NCBI RefSeq assembly: GCF_004348525.1
Contig: NZ_SMKG01000001.1
Coordinates: 147,863 to 211,862, forward strand
Direction of reading: 5' to 3'
Source of the DNA: Micromonospora sp. 15K316
GTDB taxonomy: Bacteria > Actinomycetota > Actinomycetes > Mycobacteriales > Micromonosporaceae
Length of the DNA: 64,000 nucleotides
A program made the position numbers and the translations under genes. The notes under the pieces are model-generated. The model was not told where the DNA came from. It saw only the letters and a program-made list of their open reading frames with translations, and did no database searches. Shown here piece after piece: positions 1 to 8,313 of the stretch (position 1 is the first letter of the stretch; every line of letters starts with the position of its first letter).

Positions 1-413
1 CTGATCCGGGCCTCGTCGAAGGCGTACGGCTGCCCGGTGGCCGGGTTGGTGAAGCTGCCGGCGGTCATCGAGGCCGGCGCCGCCTCGCGGCCGTCGATGG
101 TGTGTACCCGTCCGGTCCTGGCGTCGTAGTAGACGAAGAAGCCGCCGCCACCGACGCCGGCGGAGAAGGGCTCGGTGACGCCGAGCGTCGCCGCGGCCGC
201 GACCGCCGCGTCGACCGCGTTGCCGCCACGTCGTAGCACGTCCAGTCCGACGGCGGTCGCCGTCTCGTCGACCGTGGAGACCGCGCCGCCGTAACCGATC
301 GCCACCGGCTCCTTCGGTGGCCCGGCCGGCTTCGCCGCCTGGGCGGGGACTGTGGTTCCGGCCGCCAGCGCGGCCAGGGCGATGGTCGCGGTGAACAGGA
401 CCCGAGGTCTCAT
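1..413 (-). CDS. Gamma-glutamyltransferase (GGT), N-terminal part, cut by window edge
   Basis: Secreted Ntn-hydrolase that transfers or hydrolyses gamma-glutamyl groups (glutathione and related peptides). Only the first 137 codons are visible. Residues 1-26 form a Sec signal peptide ending in VPAQA. Conserved family blocks follow: RRGGNAVDAA at 61-70, the glycine-rich VGGGGFF at 87-93, and IDGREAAP near 107, whose Arg binds the substrate carboxylate in characterised GGTs. The catalytic Thr and the small subunit lie outside the window. The ATG at 413 overlaps the stop of the CHAT gene by 4 nt (ATGA), so translation is probably coupled to it. That is unusual for a GGT and places it last in a four-gene cassette. 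Confidence 0.9.
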   Translation of the reverse strand, partial: MRPRVLFTATIALAALAAGTTVPAQAAKPAGPPKEPVAIGYGGAVSTVDETATAVGLDVLRRGGNAVDAAVAAAATLGVTEPFSAGVGGGGFFVYYDARTGRVHTIDGREAAPASMTAGSFTNPATGQPYAFDEARI

Positions 414-3310
414 GTGGCCTCCGCAGATCGACGCAGGTGGACCTTCTGCCTACTCTCCTCGGCAGGAGCAGGCAACCCGCTCTTCCGGTCCGTCACCATG
501 AGCCCGGCCCAGGCGAGTGGGTTGGTCCTGGTCGGGTCGACGCCGGCGGCGGCCGGTGCGGCGGCGGCGATGTCCCGTAGGGCGGCCCCGCTGGGGAGGC
601 CCCGGTAGATGTGGCTCATCAGCCGCCCGGTCGGCCCGTCCGGTAGACGCCACAGCCCGGACAGGACCTCGGTGGCGCCGGCCGCCAGACACGCCGCGAT
701 CATCCCCGTGGCGTCGCTGCCCGCGTCGGCGCCGGAGTAGCAGGCAGGGGCGAGCACGGTTCGCGGTATCCGGGCGGTGAGCAGGCGCGCGGACGAGATG
801 CCGCGCTCACTGTGGAACTGGAACTCGAACTCCAGGCCGTGTCCTCGGCCGTGCGTGGCGAGGACCAGCACCTCGTGGCGGCCGGTGGCCAGTTGGTCGA
901 GCAGCTCGCCCCGGCTGCCGGCGACGGTCAGGTCGACCTCGCCTGAATCGTGCATCGTCTTCAGCAACTGGCGTTCCCGCTGTGCCCCGGCCAGTTCCGG
1001 ATGGAAGTAGCCCAGAAGCGCCGGGCGTGGCGAGGGCTCTGTCGCGTGGCCTCCGATCAGGCGGAGAAGAGGCAGCCGGTTGACGGTGGCGTGGGAGATC
1101 AGGGCGGTCCGGTCGGTGAGCGGAAGGGCGGCGAAGGGCATCGTGCGTAGCGGCCCGTCCGCACAGATGATCAGCCGATGCCGGCCGGCCGGGTCGCCGG
1201 GTCCGGCCCGGAGCCATTTGCGGAGCTGCTCGGGCAGCAAGGTCTCGGCGAGGTCGTGGCGCGCCACGGCCCAGAGGTCGCCGAAGGCCCTCGCGGACTC
1301 CGCGCTGCCGGTCGCGGACCCGCTACGCAGCTGGTCGACCGTGGTCGCCGCGGCGCCGGTCAGCTGGAACTCCTGGATCTGCGGCAGCTCACCGGGCACC
1401 CGGCAGACCAGGTGTCCGGCGTAGCCGGTGACGCCGCTGTCGGTGACCGTGAGGGAGAGCAGGCCGTCCTGCCCGCAACGGTCGAGCAGATCGGTGCCGG
1501 TGATCGGGGTCGGCACGTACAGCTCGGCGAAGGTGCCGCCGATCAGCTCGCTGAGCTGTCCCGTCAGCGCCGCGTGCTCGTCCCTGAGTTTGCCGGTCAG
1601 GACGTCGATCCCACCCAGTCGTCCCGCACGCGCGGATTCCGTGGCGTGGGCCAGGGTGTGCCGTACCTCGTCGGCCCGGTCGGCCACCTCCCGCAACCGC
1701 GGTGGCATCGCGGCCTTCGTCGCGGACAGTACGCCCACCAACGTGTCCTCGCGTTGGGCCTCGGCGACCTCGATCCCGGCGAGCCCTGCCTGACTCGCCG
1801 TCGCGCTGGCCGTCAGGATCTGCATCAGTCGCGCGAAGGTGCTCTGCTTGTTGGCCAGCAGTCCTCTTCGCCGGCCGAGCCGCCCGACGTGACCGCTGAG
1901 CAGATGCAGGTTCCGCACCGCCTCCCGGACCCGGGTCACCGCGATCGTCGGGTGGCCGCTCCGCGCCGCGATGTCGGCGGCGAGCCCGTACCCGTCGGCC
2001 GCCACCTCGGGTGCGCCGATGGTCGGGAGGAGCGCGACCATCTCGTCGGCGGCGGAGACGGCCCGATCGACCTGGCCGTCCGCGTGGAGAGCCGCCGCTT
2101 CGACCTGCCGCGCCTGAAGATCCGCCAGCGGGTCGGTGAACGGTTGGCGGAGAGCGACCGAGAGGTGCCGGAGTGCCTCGGTGGCGTCGTCGCGGACGAG
2201 TGCGACATCGGCGAGCAGCGTGGAGGTCGCCTGCACGACGTTCAACGCGTGGGCGGCCTCCCCCATCTCTCTGAGCGTCGTCAGCTCCTCCACCAGGAGG
2301 TCGTAGTCCCCGTCCGCCGCTCGGATCTTGGCCACCTCGAAGGCGGTCAGGGCCAGAATCTTGACAAGGTGGGCCACATGGGTGTTGGTGAGGATGACCT
2401 CGCGGTGCCGCTCGTCCCCCGCCAGCGTCATCACGGCGTCGATGCAGTGCCGGGCGTCGTCCCGCTCATCGACGCTGTGATGCAGGCCGGCGCGGGTGGC
2501 GGCGGCTGCGATGAAGACCGGCAGGTCCTGGCGCTGCCCGGCGGCCTCGAGGACGGAGTCGCAGCCGGCGGCGGCCTCGGCGAGATGTCCCCGCAGCATG
2601 TCCAGCCAGGCCAGCGAGAGCGCCGCCTGGTCGCGGTAGTGATCGGTCTCCGCCGTCAGGTTCATGCCGAAGCCACCGACTCGCTGGCGTAGCCGGGTCG
2701 CGGCCTCGATGGCCGTGCGGAAGGCCCGAGTGCTGCCGGCCAGGTCGCTGCGGGTCGCGCGCAGCTCTCCCTCGATGAAGTGCAGCTGGACGCCGACCAC
2801 GTCCGCCTCGGGTGCTCGGGTCTTGCCCAGCAGCTCCAGGCCGCGCGTCACCGACTCCGCCGCGTCCTTCGGGCGGCCGAGCATGACCTGGGCGCGGGCG
2901 CAGACCATCCAGCCCATCGCCCCGTCCACGTACCGGCGGCGCCGCTCGCCGTCCTGCGCGGCGCGCGTCCCCGCGTCGACCGCTTCCGGGTACCGCAGGT
3001 GGTCGAAGGCCACCAGCGCCGAGACGAGCACCTTGTCGCCGCTCACCCCGGCGACCGCGATCAGTACGACGGTGTACCCGAAGGCGGCGAGCAGAGCCCA
3101 CCAGGGAGCGTCGAGCAGATGCGCCACGCCCAGCAGCCCGGCGGCGACGAACACCTCGAGCCGTTGCGCCGAGGCTTTCGTGGGCCGCCGTTGGCCGATC
3201 ACGACGCTGGCGACCACCGGGATCGCGGGCAGCCAACCGGCGGCCCGCCAGGTCGCCCAGGCCAGGAAGAGCAACGGCGTCCACCGGATCAGCAGACCGG
3301 GCGTGCGCAT
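410..3310 (-). CDS. Membrane-anchored TPR-CHAT protein (caspase-like peptidase fold)
   Basis: 966 residues. The N terminus has two or three hydrophobic segments (about 5-35 and 50-92), which should tether it to the membrane with the rest in the cytoplasm. Residues about 95-560 are Ala/Leu-rich helical repeats of TPR type, followed by a helical linker. Residues about 640-945 form a CHAT domain. The caspase-type dyad is visible: His in LATHGRG (about 821) and Cys in APACYSGAD (about 858). CHAT proteins (clan CD) cut partner proteins, and several act as effectors in bacterial immunity or conflict systems. The gene starts 5 nt after the small acidic gene and overlaps GGT by 4 nt. The substrate is unknown; the neighbouring acidic protein is one candidate (inference). 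Confidence 0.85.
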   Translation of the reverse strand: MRTPGLLIRWTPLLFLAWATWRAAGWLPAIPVVASVVIGQRRPTKASAQRLEVFVAAGLLGVAHLLDAPWWALLAAFGYTVVLIAVAGVSGDKVLVSALVAFDHLRYPEAVDAGTRAAQDGERRRRYVDGAMGWMVCARAQVMLGRPKDAAESVTRGLELLGKTRAPEADVVGVQLHFIEGELRATRSDLAGSTRAFRTAIEAATRLRQRVGGFGMNLTAETDHYRDQAALSLAWLDMLRGHLAEAAAGCDSVLEAAGQRQDLPVFIAAAATRAGLHHSVDERDDARHCIDAVMTLAGDERHREVILTNTHVAHLVKILALTAFEVAKIRAADGDYDLLVEELTTLREMGEAAHALNVVQATSTLLADVALVRDDATEALRHLSVALRQPFTDPLADLQARQVEAAALHADGQVDRAVSAADEMVALLPTIGAPEVAADGYGLAADIAARSGHPTIAVTRVREAVRNLHLLSGHVGRLGRRRGLLANKQSTFARLMQILTASATASQAGLAGIEVAEAQREDTLVGVLSATKAAMPPRLREVADRADEVRHTLAHATESARAGRLGGIDVLTGKLRDEHAALTGQLSELIGGTFAELYVPTPITGTDLLDRCGQDGLLSLTVTDSGVTGYAGHLVCRVPGELPQIQEFQLTGAAATTVDQLRSGSATGSAESARAFGDLWAVARHDLAETLLPEQLRKWLRAGPGDPAGRHRLIICADGPLRTMPFAALPLTDRTALISHATVNRLPLLRLIGGHATEPSPRPALLGYFHPELAGAQRERQLLKTMHDSGEVDLTVAGSRGELLDQLATGRHEVLVLATHGRGHGLEFEFQFHSERGISSARLLTARIPRTVLAPACYSGADAGSDATGMIAACLAAGATEVLSGLWRLPDGPTGRLMSHIYRGLPSGAALRDIAAAAPAAAGVDPTRTNPLAWAGLMVTDRKSGLPAPAEESRQKVHLRRSAEAT

Positions 3311-3315
3311 CCCGC

Positions 3316-3495
3316 CTACTCGTCCACCGGCGGCGGAACCGGTTCGGGCAGCTCGGTGGCGGTCGGCGGGGGCACCTCGGGGTCGACGAGCTGCTGTCCG
3401 CCGCGGAAGTCGTCGAAGTCGAAGTCGGAGAAGTCGGCGAAGTCCGCGTCCGGGTCGTCGTCGAAGCCGGGAGTTCCACGAGGGTCGGATTCCAC
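3316..3495 (-). CDS. Small acidic Asp/Phe-rich protein, 59 aa
   Basis: GTG start preceded by GAGAGGAG with a 5-nt spacer. The start lies 2 nt after the stop of the membrane-protein gene, and the stop lies 5 nt before the CHAT start. The middle (residues 11-30) is an almost pure Asp/Phe/Ala/Ser run with repeated DF pairs (FADFSDFDFDDF). The tail is Pro/Glu-rich and ends PVPPPVDE. There is no signal peptide, membrane segment or cysteine, and the protein is probably disordered. No family is recognised. Its place between the two cassette genes and its strong RBS argue that it is real. It could be an adaptor, inhibitor or cleavage substrate of the CHAT protein; that is inference. Confidence 0.65.
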   Translation of the reverse strand: MESDPRGTPGFDDDPDADFADFSDFDFDDFRGGQQLVDPEVPPPTATELPEPVPPPVDE

Positions 3496-3497
3496 GA

Positions 3498-4241
3498 CTA
3501 CTCCTCTCGGGTGGGGATCGGTTGGGCGGGCAGGTTCACGCTGTCGGGGGTCACCGGCTCCGGTGCCGACCGGTACGTGACCGTCAGCAGGACGATCCGC
3601 CGAGCGCTGATCGCGACCGCGCCGATGTTCGTCAACGGATACGTCTGCTGGGCACCCTTCGGGCGGTAGACCAGGGGGTGGTCCGGATCGTGCCGGAGCG
3701 ACAGATCCCGGTCGGCGGTCTCGTCGGAGACGCGGCTGAAGCTGTGCAACCGCCCGGCGACGTACGAGCCGTCGTCGAGGTAGCAGCCCACGTACTTCGG
3801 AAGATCCGAGTGCTCGCGCAGCAGCAACCACCAGGAGGACTGCTGTGGATCGGCGTTCCGCCGCAGGTTGCCGAGGCGGGTGTTCGGGCGCCGCCAGCGG
3901 TGCCACGTACGCGCCGCCACGAAGTAGGCCCAGAGGCAGGCCAGAGCCATTCCTCCCACCGCCCACCCGGTGACGAGCCACGGCTCCGCGATCACGTACT
4001 CCCTCGGCGTGCGCAGCAGCGCCGCGAGGTCCGGCGCCCGCACGGGCAGGGTCGACCAGGCCGATGCCAGGATCAGACCGGCGACGCCGTCGGCGGCCAC
4101 GCCGACGAAGAGGACGGACATGGTCTCGCGAAGCGGTGACCTCGTCCGTTGCGGGATGTCCCGCTCGCGGCGCCGTTCGTAGAGGTATCCGGGCAGCAGC
4201 AGGCCGACGAAGATCACGACTCCGAGCACGGTCGTGGGCAT
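3498..4241 (-). CDS. DUF6338-like membrane protein, 247 aa
   Basis: First gene of the CHAT cassette. I take ATG 4241 rather than the upstream in-frame ATG 4319 because GAGGAAACG directly precedes it. Membrane segments lie at about 4-19 (with the LLPGYLYE turn), 41-62 and 90-112. A cytoplasmic domain (about 115-247) contains KYVGCYLDDGSYVAGRL and a closing beta-rich part. The N-terminal hydrophobic segment with Pro-Gly and the GxL/YxDG pattern of the soluble part resemble DUF6338 proteins. I recall that family from memory and cannot search here. No enzymatic motif is seen. It probably provides a membrane sensor or platform for the downstream CHAT protein. Confidence 0.7.
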   Translation of the reverse strand: MPTTVLGVVIFVGLLLPGYLYERRRERDIPQRTRSPLRETMSVLFVGVAADGVAGLILASAWSTLPVRAPDLAALLRTPREYVIAEPWLVTGWAVGGMALACLWAYFVAARTWHRWRRPNTRLGNLRRNADPQQSSWWLLLREHSDLPKYVGCYLDDGSYVAGRLHSFSRVSDETADRDLSLRHDPDHPLVYRPKGAQQTYPLTNIGAVAISARRIVLLTVTYRSAPEPVTPDSVNLPAQPIPTREE

Positions 4242-4315
4242 CGTTTCCTCGCAGCGGGTGGCCCGGCAGTTGCCCAAGATGATGTCCGCACTGCCGGACG
4301 GATCCCGCGTGCGCG

Positions 4316-4423
4316 TCACGTTTCCGACAGGAGCGGCGAGGGGCGGGCCGTCGGCCGCCGACGGGAGGCTCGCGCCTGGGCGGATCGCAAGCCGCGCAAT
4401 TCGCCCAAGTCCGAGATTGACAT
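4316..4423 (-). CDS. Possible 35-aa leader ORF upstream of the CHAT cassette
   Basis: ATG at 4423 is preceded by GAGGAA with a 5-nt spacer, a good ribosome site. The reading frame encodes a short basic, Arg-rich peptide and ends 74 nt before the DUF6338-like start. It overlaps, on the other strand, the -35 region of the ThuA-ricin gene. Nothing in the peptide is recognisable. It may be a leader peptide or chance. Confidence 0.2.
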   Translation of the reverse strand: MSISDLGELRGLRSAQARASRRRPTARPSPLLSET

Positions 4424-4445
4424 GAGAATTCCTCGGACATAGCGT
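4417..4445 (+). promoter_or_regulatory. Sigma70-type promoter for the ThuA-ricin gene
   Basis: A perfect -35 TTGACA (4417-4422) is followed by a 17-nt spacer and TAGCGT (4440-4445). The predicted start is about 57 nt before the ATG at 4509. Confidence 0.45.
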
Positions 4446-4508
4446 GTCATCAATTCATGCGCCCCGTCCCGGCGCTCCGCAGCGCGACGACAACCGAGAG
4501 GACGCGCC

Positions 4509-5804
4509 ATGATCGCCCGTACTCGCCGCTCCGTGACCCGAGCAGTGGCCCAGCTACTCGCGCTCTGCCTCGCGCTGGCGACCGTCCTCGCCCCGCCCGC
4601 TCACGGGGCGGCGCGGGCCGCGGCACCCGACTTCAACGTCATCGCCTTCTACAACGGCACCTGGGACCCGGCGCACATCAGCTTCGTCCGGGAAGCCAAC
4701 CAATGGTTCCCGCAGATCGCCGCGCAGAACAACTTCACGTACACCGCCACCAACGACTGGAGCCGGCTGAACACCGCCAACCTCGCCCAGTACCAGGTGG
4801 TGATCTTCCTCGACGACCTGCCGCCGGCCGCCCAGCGCCCGGCCTTCGAGCAGTACATGCACGACGGCGGGGCGTGGCTCGGCTTCCACGTCTCCGCGTA
4901 CACCGACAACCCGGGCGGTTGGGACTGGTACCACAACCAGTTCCTCGGCAGCGGCGCGTTCCAGACCAACACCTGGGGGCCGACCACGGCCGTGCTGCGG
5001 GTCGAGAACGGCAGCCACCCGTCCACCTCCCGGCTGCCCGCCACCTTCACCTCGTCGGTGAGCGAGTGGTACAGCTGGAGCCGCGACCTGCGGACCAACC
5101 CGGCCATCGACGTCCTGGCCTCGGTCGACGCCAGCAGCTTCCCGCTCGGCACCGACCCGAACCAGACCTGGTACGGCGGTTACTACCCGATCATCTGGAC
5201 GAACACCAACTACAAGATGCTGTACGCGAACTTCGGCCACAACGCCATGGACTACGACCGGGACGTGCCGCTGTCGTCGACCTTCGCCAGCGAGGTGCAG
5301 AACCGCTTCCTCATCGACGGGCTGCGCTGGCTCGGCGGCGGTGGCACCACTCCCCCGCCGACCGACCCCATCTCCCCGACGGCCTGGTACAGCCTGACCA
5401 GCAAGGTCAGCGGCAAGTGCGTCGACGCCCGCGCCGCCGGCACCGCCAACGGCACGGCGATCCAGCAGTACGCCTGCAACGCGTCCTTCGCGCAGCAGTA
5501 CCAGTTCCAGCCCACCAGCGGTGGCTACCTGCGCGTCAACAACCGCAACGACAGCAGCCGCGCCCTCGACGTGACGAACGTGTCCACCGCCGACAACGCC
5601 CCGATCCAGCTCTGGACCTACAGCGGCGGCAACAACCAGCAGTGGCAGGCGGTGCCGGAGGCCGACGGCTACTACCGGCTGGTCAACCGGCACAGCGGCA
5701 AGTGCCTCGACGTGCCGGGCGGGTCCACCGCCGACAGCGTCCAGTTGGTGCAGTACGCCTGCAACGACACCGCCGCCCAGTCGTTCCGGCTGGTGCCGCG
5801 GTAG
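4509..5804 (+). CDS. Secreted ThuA-domain protein with C-terminal ricin-type lectin domain
   Basis: 431 residues; RBS GAGAGGA lies 6 nt before the ATG. The Sec signal peptide covers about 1-36. Residues 40-275 form a ThuA-like (glutamine-amidotransferase-fold) domain with the expected blocks QVVIFLDDLP, YMHDGGAWLGFH and WYSWSRD. A short Thr/Pro linker follows. Residues about 292-431 are a ricin B beta-trefoil (CBM13) with GKCVDARAAGTANGTAIQQYAC and a second QW-type repeat, SGKCLDVPGG. ThuA domains occur in trehalose or sugar-processing proteins and in exported carbohydrate-active fusions; the lectin domain should bind polysaccharide. The exact reaction is unknown. The gene is single, with its own promoter and a strong terminator. 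Confidence 0.85.
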   Translation: MIARTRRSVTRAVAQLLALCLALATVLAPPAHGAARAAAPDFNVIAFYNGTWDPAHISFVREANQWFPQIAAQNNFTYTATNDWSRLNTANLAQYQVVIFLDDLPPAAQRPAFEQYMHDGGAWLGFHVSAYTDNPGGWDWYHNQFLGSGAFQTNTWGPTTAVLRVENGSHPSTSRLPATFTSSVSEWYSWSRDLRTNPAIDVLASVDASSFPLGTDPNQTWYGGYYPIIWTNTNYKMLYANFGHNAMDYDRDVPLSSTFASEVQNRFLIDGLRWLGGGGTTPPPTDPISPTAWYSLTSKVSGKCVDARAAGTANGTAIQQYACNASFAQQYQFQPTSGGYLRVNNRNDSSRALDVTNVSTADNAPIQLWTYSGGNNQQWQAVPEADGYYRLVNRHSGKCLDVPGGSTADSVQLVQYACNDTAAQSFRLVPR

Positions 5805-5811
5805 CGCGATC

Positions 5812-5850
5812 CGGTGGGTCGCCGGGCAACTGTCGCCCGGCGACCCACCG
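5812..5850. terminator. Bidirectional hairpin terminator
   Basis: Perfect 16-bp arms (CGGTGGGTCGCCGGGC at 5812-5827 and its complement at 5835-5850) with a 7-nt loop, between two convergent genes. Confidence 0.85.
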
Positions 5851-5868
5851 TGGATCCGGCTCGGGCGA

Positions 5869-6708
5869 CTACCCGAAGAACTCGGTGAGTGCCCGTACGA
5901 GGTCGTCGGGACGCTCCTCGGCGAGATAGTGACCGGCGTCGGGGATCTCGAGGAATCGGATGTCCGTCGCCTTGCCCGCCAGCGCCAACGGCATGGCCTG
6001 GTAGTAGAGGCTGCCGAGAGCGAGCACCGGCACGGAGAGGGGGCCGTACGTCTGCATGTCCTCGATGTCCTGCGGGAACGCCTGGTACCAGCCGTTGGCG
6101 GCGCGGATCGCGCCGGGCTGGTCGTATGCCGCGGCGTAGATCTCCCGGCTCTCGTCGCCGATGGCGTTCAGGTCCCGGGCCATGTGGTCGACGCACCAGT
6201 CGATGAGCAGCCGGGCTCGGCCGGCGAGGAGACGCTCCGGCAGGTCCTTGACCTGGTTGAAGGCGAACCACCACAGGTGGGGCTGCCCCGGCTGCGGCAG
6301 CACGGTGAACTGGTAGAAGAACGTGTCCGGATGCGGTACCTCGATCATCGCGAGCTTTCGCGTCAGGCCGGGGTGGTTGGCCGCGAAGCTGAAGGCGACC
6401 ATCGCGCCGATGTCCGTACCGGCGATGTTGACCCGCTCGTAGCCCAGGTGGCGGACCAGTTCCGCCACGTCACGCGCCATGGTCTTCTTGTCGTACCCGG
6501 TCTCCGGCTTGCCGGAGTCACCCATGCCGCGCAGGTCGACGGCGATCACCCGGTACCGCTCGGCCAGGACCGGCATGACCTTGTGGAACTCCCACCAGGT
6601 CAGCGGCCAGCCGGGCAGCAGGAGCAGGGGTTCGCCGGTGCCGCCCGAGACGTAGTGCAGCCGGACGCCGTTGACCTCGGCGTAGGCCTCTTCGAACCCG
6701 ACGAGCAT
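5869..6708 (-). CDS. Alpha/beta hydrolase, epoxide hydrolase/haloalkane dehalogenase type
   Basis: 279 residues, cytoplasmic, ATG behind GGGGGAAG. The oxyanion block LLPGWPLTWWEF lies near residue 31. The nucleophile elbow reads GTDIGA (about 97-102), with Asp where esterases have Ser, as in epoxide hydrolases and dehalogenases. The general-base His lies in AGHYLAEE near the C terminus. The substrate is not evident. The gene is divergent from a TetR gene, and two similar 16-bp sites lie between them, so it is probably the repressor's target. Confidence 0.85.
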   Translation of the reverse strand: MLVGFEEAYAEVNGVRLHYVSGGTGEPLLLLPGWPLTWWEFHKVMPVLAERYRVIAVDLRGMGDSGKPETGYDKKTMARDVAELVRHLGYERVNIAGTDIGAMVAFSFAANHPGLTRKLAMIEVPHPDTFFYQFTVLPQPGQPHLWWFAFNQVKDLPERLLAGRARLLIDWCVDHMARDLNAIGDESREIYAAAYDQPGAIRAANGWYQAFPQDIEDMQTYGPLSVPVLALGSLYYQAMPLALAGKATDIRFLEIPDAGHYLAEERPDDLVRALTEFFG

Positions 6709-6721
6709 CTGCTTCCCCCAG

Positions 6722-6778
6722 AATGTGAACGTGTGTTCTCAATGCGTCGCCCACCGTAGCTCAATGTGTACGCGCATT
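6722..6778. promoter_or_regulatory. Two related TetR-type operator sites between divergent genes
   Basis: Site 1 is AATGTGAACGTGTGTT (6722-6737). Site 2 is AATGTGTACGCGCATT (6763-6778). They agree at 12 of 16 positions, and their centres are 41 bp apart (about four helical turns). Site 2 has inverted ends (AATG/CATT). Site 1 lies just upstream of the hydrolase RBS and site 2 just upstream of the tetR -10 box, which fits repression of both genes by the TetR product. Confidence 0.5.
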
Positions 6779-6789
6779 CAAATAAGAGC

Positions 6790-6795
6790 TATCCT
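6790..6795 (+). promoter_or_regulatory. -10 box of tetR, leaderless arrangement
   Basis: TATCCT sits exactly 6 nt before the ATG at 6802, with no Shine-Dalgarno sequence, so the mRNA probably starts at the start codon. Confidence 0.45.
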
Positions 6796-6801
6796 GACCC
6801 C

Positions 6802-7407
6802 ATGTCCAGACCACGAGGCTTCGTCGAGGCCGACGTCCTCGAACGTGCCATGCAGTATTTCTGGACAAACGGGTACGAAGCGACCTCGATGAGCGCCCTC
6901 ACCGGATACCTCGGGTTGCATCCCGGCAGCCTCTACCGCACCTTCACCGACAAGCACACCCTCTTCCTGCGGGCGCTCGAGCACTATCGGGACACCCAGA
7001 CCCGCCAGCTGGCGCCGACCCTGCTCGCAGGCGGACCGGTCCTGCCCCGCATCCGCACGATCCTGATCGACTACCTCGAGGCCGCCGCCGACGAGTCCGT
7101 GCCCCGCGGATGCATCGCGGTCAACACGGTCGGCGAACGACTGCCCCGGGACGAAGCCGCCGGGCGGATCGTCCAGGAGATCCTGGCGTTGGTGGAGGAC
7201 GGGTTCCGGCAGGGCCTGGAAGCCGCCGCGCGCCACGGTGAGATCCCCGCCGACACCGACGTCGCCACCGAGGCGACCACGCTGATGACCCTGCTCCAGG
7301 GCCTACAGGTCGTCGTCAAGGCCGAGCGGGACCCACGACGGCTCACCCGGATGATCGACGCCGTGCTGACCCGACTCGCCGAGCCGGTCCGGCACGTCGA
7401 CGCCTGA
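6802..7407 (+). CDS. TetR family transcriptional regulator
   Basis: 201 residues from ATG 6802. An in-frame ATG at 6766 lies inside the operator and is less likely. The helix-turn-helix covers about residues 10-55 (VLERAMQYFWTNGYEATSMSALTGYLGLHPGSLYRTFTDKH, read in parts: the recognition helix is LHPGSLYRTF). The C-terminal ligand domain contains RGCIAVNTVGERLP, which is like the TetR_C subgroup found in YxaF/LmrA-type regulators. It is divergent from the epoxide-hydrolase-like gene and probably represses it and itself through the two sites at 6722-6778. The inducer is unknown. Confidence 0.88.
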   Translation: MSRPRGFVEADVLERAMQYFWTNGYEATSMSALTGYLGLHPGSLYRTFTDKHTLFLRALEHYRDTQTRQLAPTLLAGGPVLPRIRTILIDYLEAAADESVPRGCIAVNTVGERLPRDEAAGRIVQEILALVEDGFRQGLEAAARHGEIPADTDVATEATTLMTLLQGLQVVVKAERDPRRLTRMIDAVLTRLAEPVRHVDA

Positions 7408-7413
7408 TCCCGT

Positions 7414-8241
7414 TCAGCGCCCCTTGAACACGTCGTCCAGGAAGTCGGCGCTCGCCTCGATCAGACCACCGATGTCGGAGCAGCCGACGAAGCAGTGGTC
7501 GGCGTCGGGCACCGGGTACAGGTCGCAGCGCACGCCCTCGGCGCGTAGCGCCTCGGCCAGCCGTACGCTCTGCTCGAACGGGACCAGCTGGTCGTTCGTG
7601 CCGTGCATGTTGAGAAACGGCGGCGCCCCCGCGTGCACGCGGTGCAGTGGACTCGCCCAGGCGGCCAGGTCACGCCGCTCGGCGGGTGGCCCACCGAGCA
7701 GCAGAGCCGGCGGTGTGAACGGATACAGGTCGTCGGGCTGGTCGACCAGGTCGATCACGCCGTACCAGTTCACCACCGCCTGGATCGCCGTGTCGCCCGC
7801 GCCGACCAGCCCGGCCATCGCGGCCAGGTGACCTCCGGCCGACTCACCCAGCGCAGCGAACCTGCCCGGGTCCAGCCGCAACTGGCGCCGATGGTGGCGC
7901 AACCACCGGATCGCCGACTGCACGTCGATCAGTTGAGCCGGGTACGGTGCCTCGAGGGAGAGCCGGTAGTCCACGTCGGCGACCGCGTAGCCACGAGCGA
8001 GCAGCCGTTCGTGGAAACCGAACGGGGCGACGGAATCGGGCAAGCCCACGCGGCTGCCTTCCTGCCAGCCGCCACCGTGCACCCACAACACCACCGGGAA
8101 GGGACCCTCTCCGGGTGGGAGATGCAGGTCGAGGTGCAGCGGCCGAAAGCCCGCCGGTGCGGAGACCGTGCAGTTGGCGTACGTGACGGTGGGGCGCTTC
8201 GTGGGCGGCGGCCAGAACTCAGTCACGACAGGCGATCCCAT
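7414..8241 (-). CDS. Alpha/beta hydrolase, acyl esterase/lipase type (HGGG family)
   Basis: About 275 residues from ATG 8241; an upstream in-frame start at 8310 is possible but adds a non-conserved tail. Motifs are VVLWVHGGGWQEGSR (oxyanion hole), GESAGGH (nucleophile Ser), an Asp in GTNDQLVPFEQ and a His in DADHCF. This is the complete catalytic triad of a bacterial feruloyl/acetyl-esterase-like alpha/beta hydrolase. There is no signal peptide, so it acts in the cytoplasm. It is convergent with the tetR gene (6-nt gap) and lies 72 nt downstream of the secreted hydrolase gene on the same strand, so the two could be co-transcribed. Confidence 0.85.
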   Translation of the reverse strand: MGSPVVTEFWPPPTKRPTVTYANCTVSAPAGFRPLHLDLHLPPGEGPFPVVLWVHGGGWQEGSRVGLPDSVAPFGFHERLLARGYAVADVDYRLSLEAPYPAQLIDVQSAIRWLRHHRRQLRLDPGRFAALGESAGGHLAAMAGLVGAGDTAIQAVVNWYGVIDLVDQPDDLYPFTPPALLLGGPPAERRDLAAWASPLHRVHAGAPPFLNMHGTNDQLVPFEQSVRLAEALRAEGVRCDLYPVPDADHCFVGCSDIGGLIEASADFLDDVFKGR

Positions 8242-8313
8242 CCTCGGCGTGCTCCCGGAGCCATCGGCGCACACGATACCGGGCGCGCCGGTGTCCGCGC
8301 CGCGTCGCAATCG

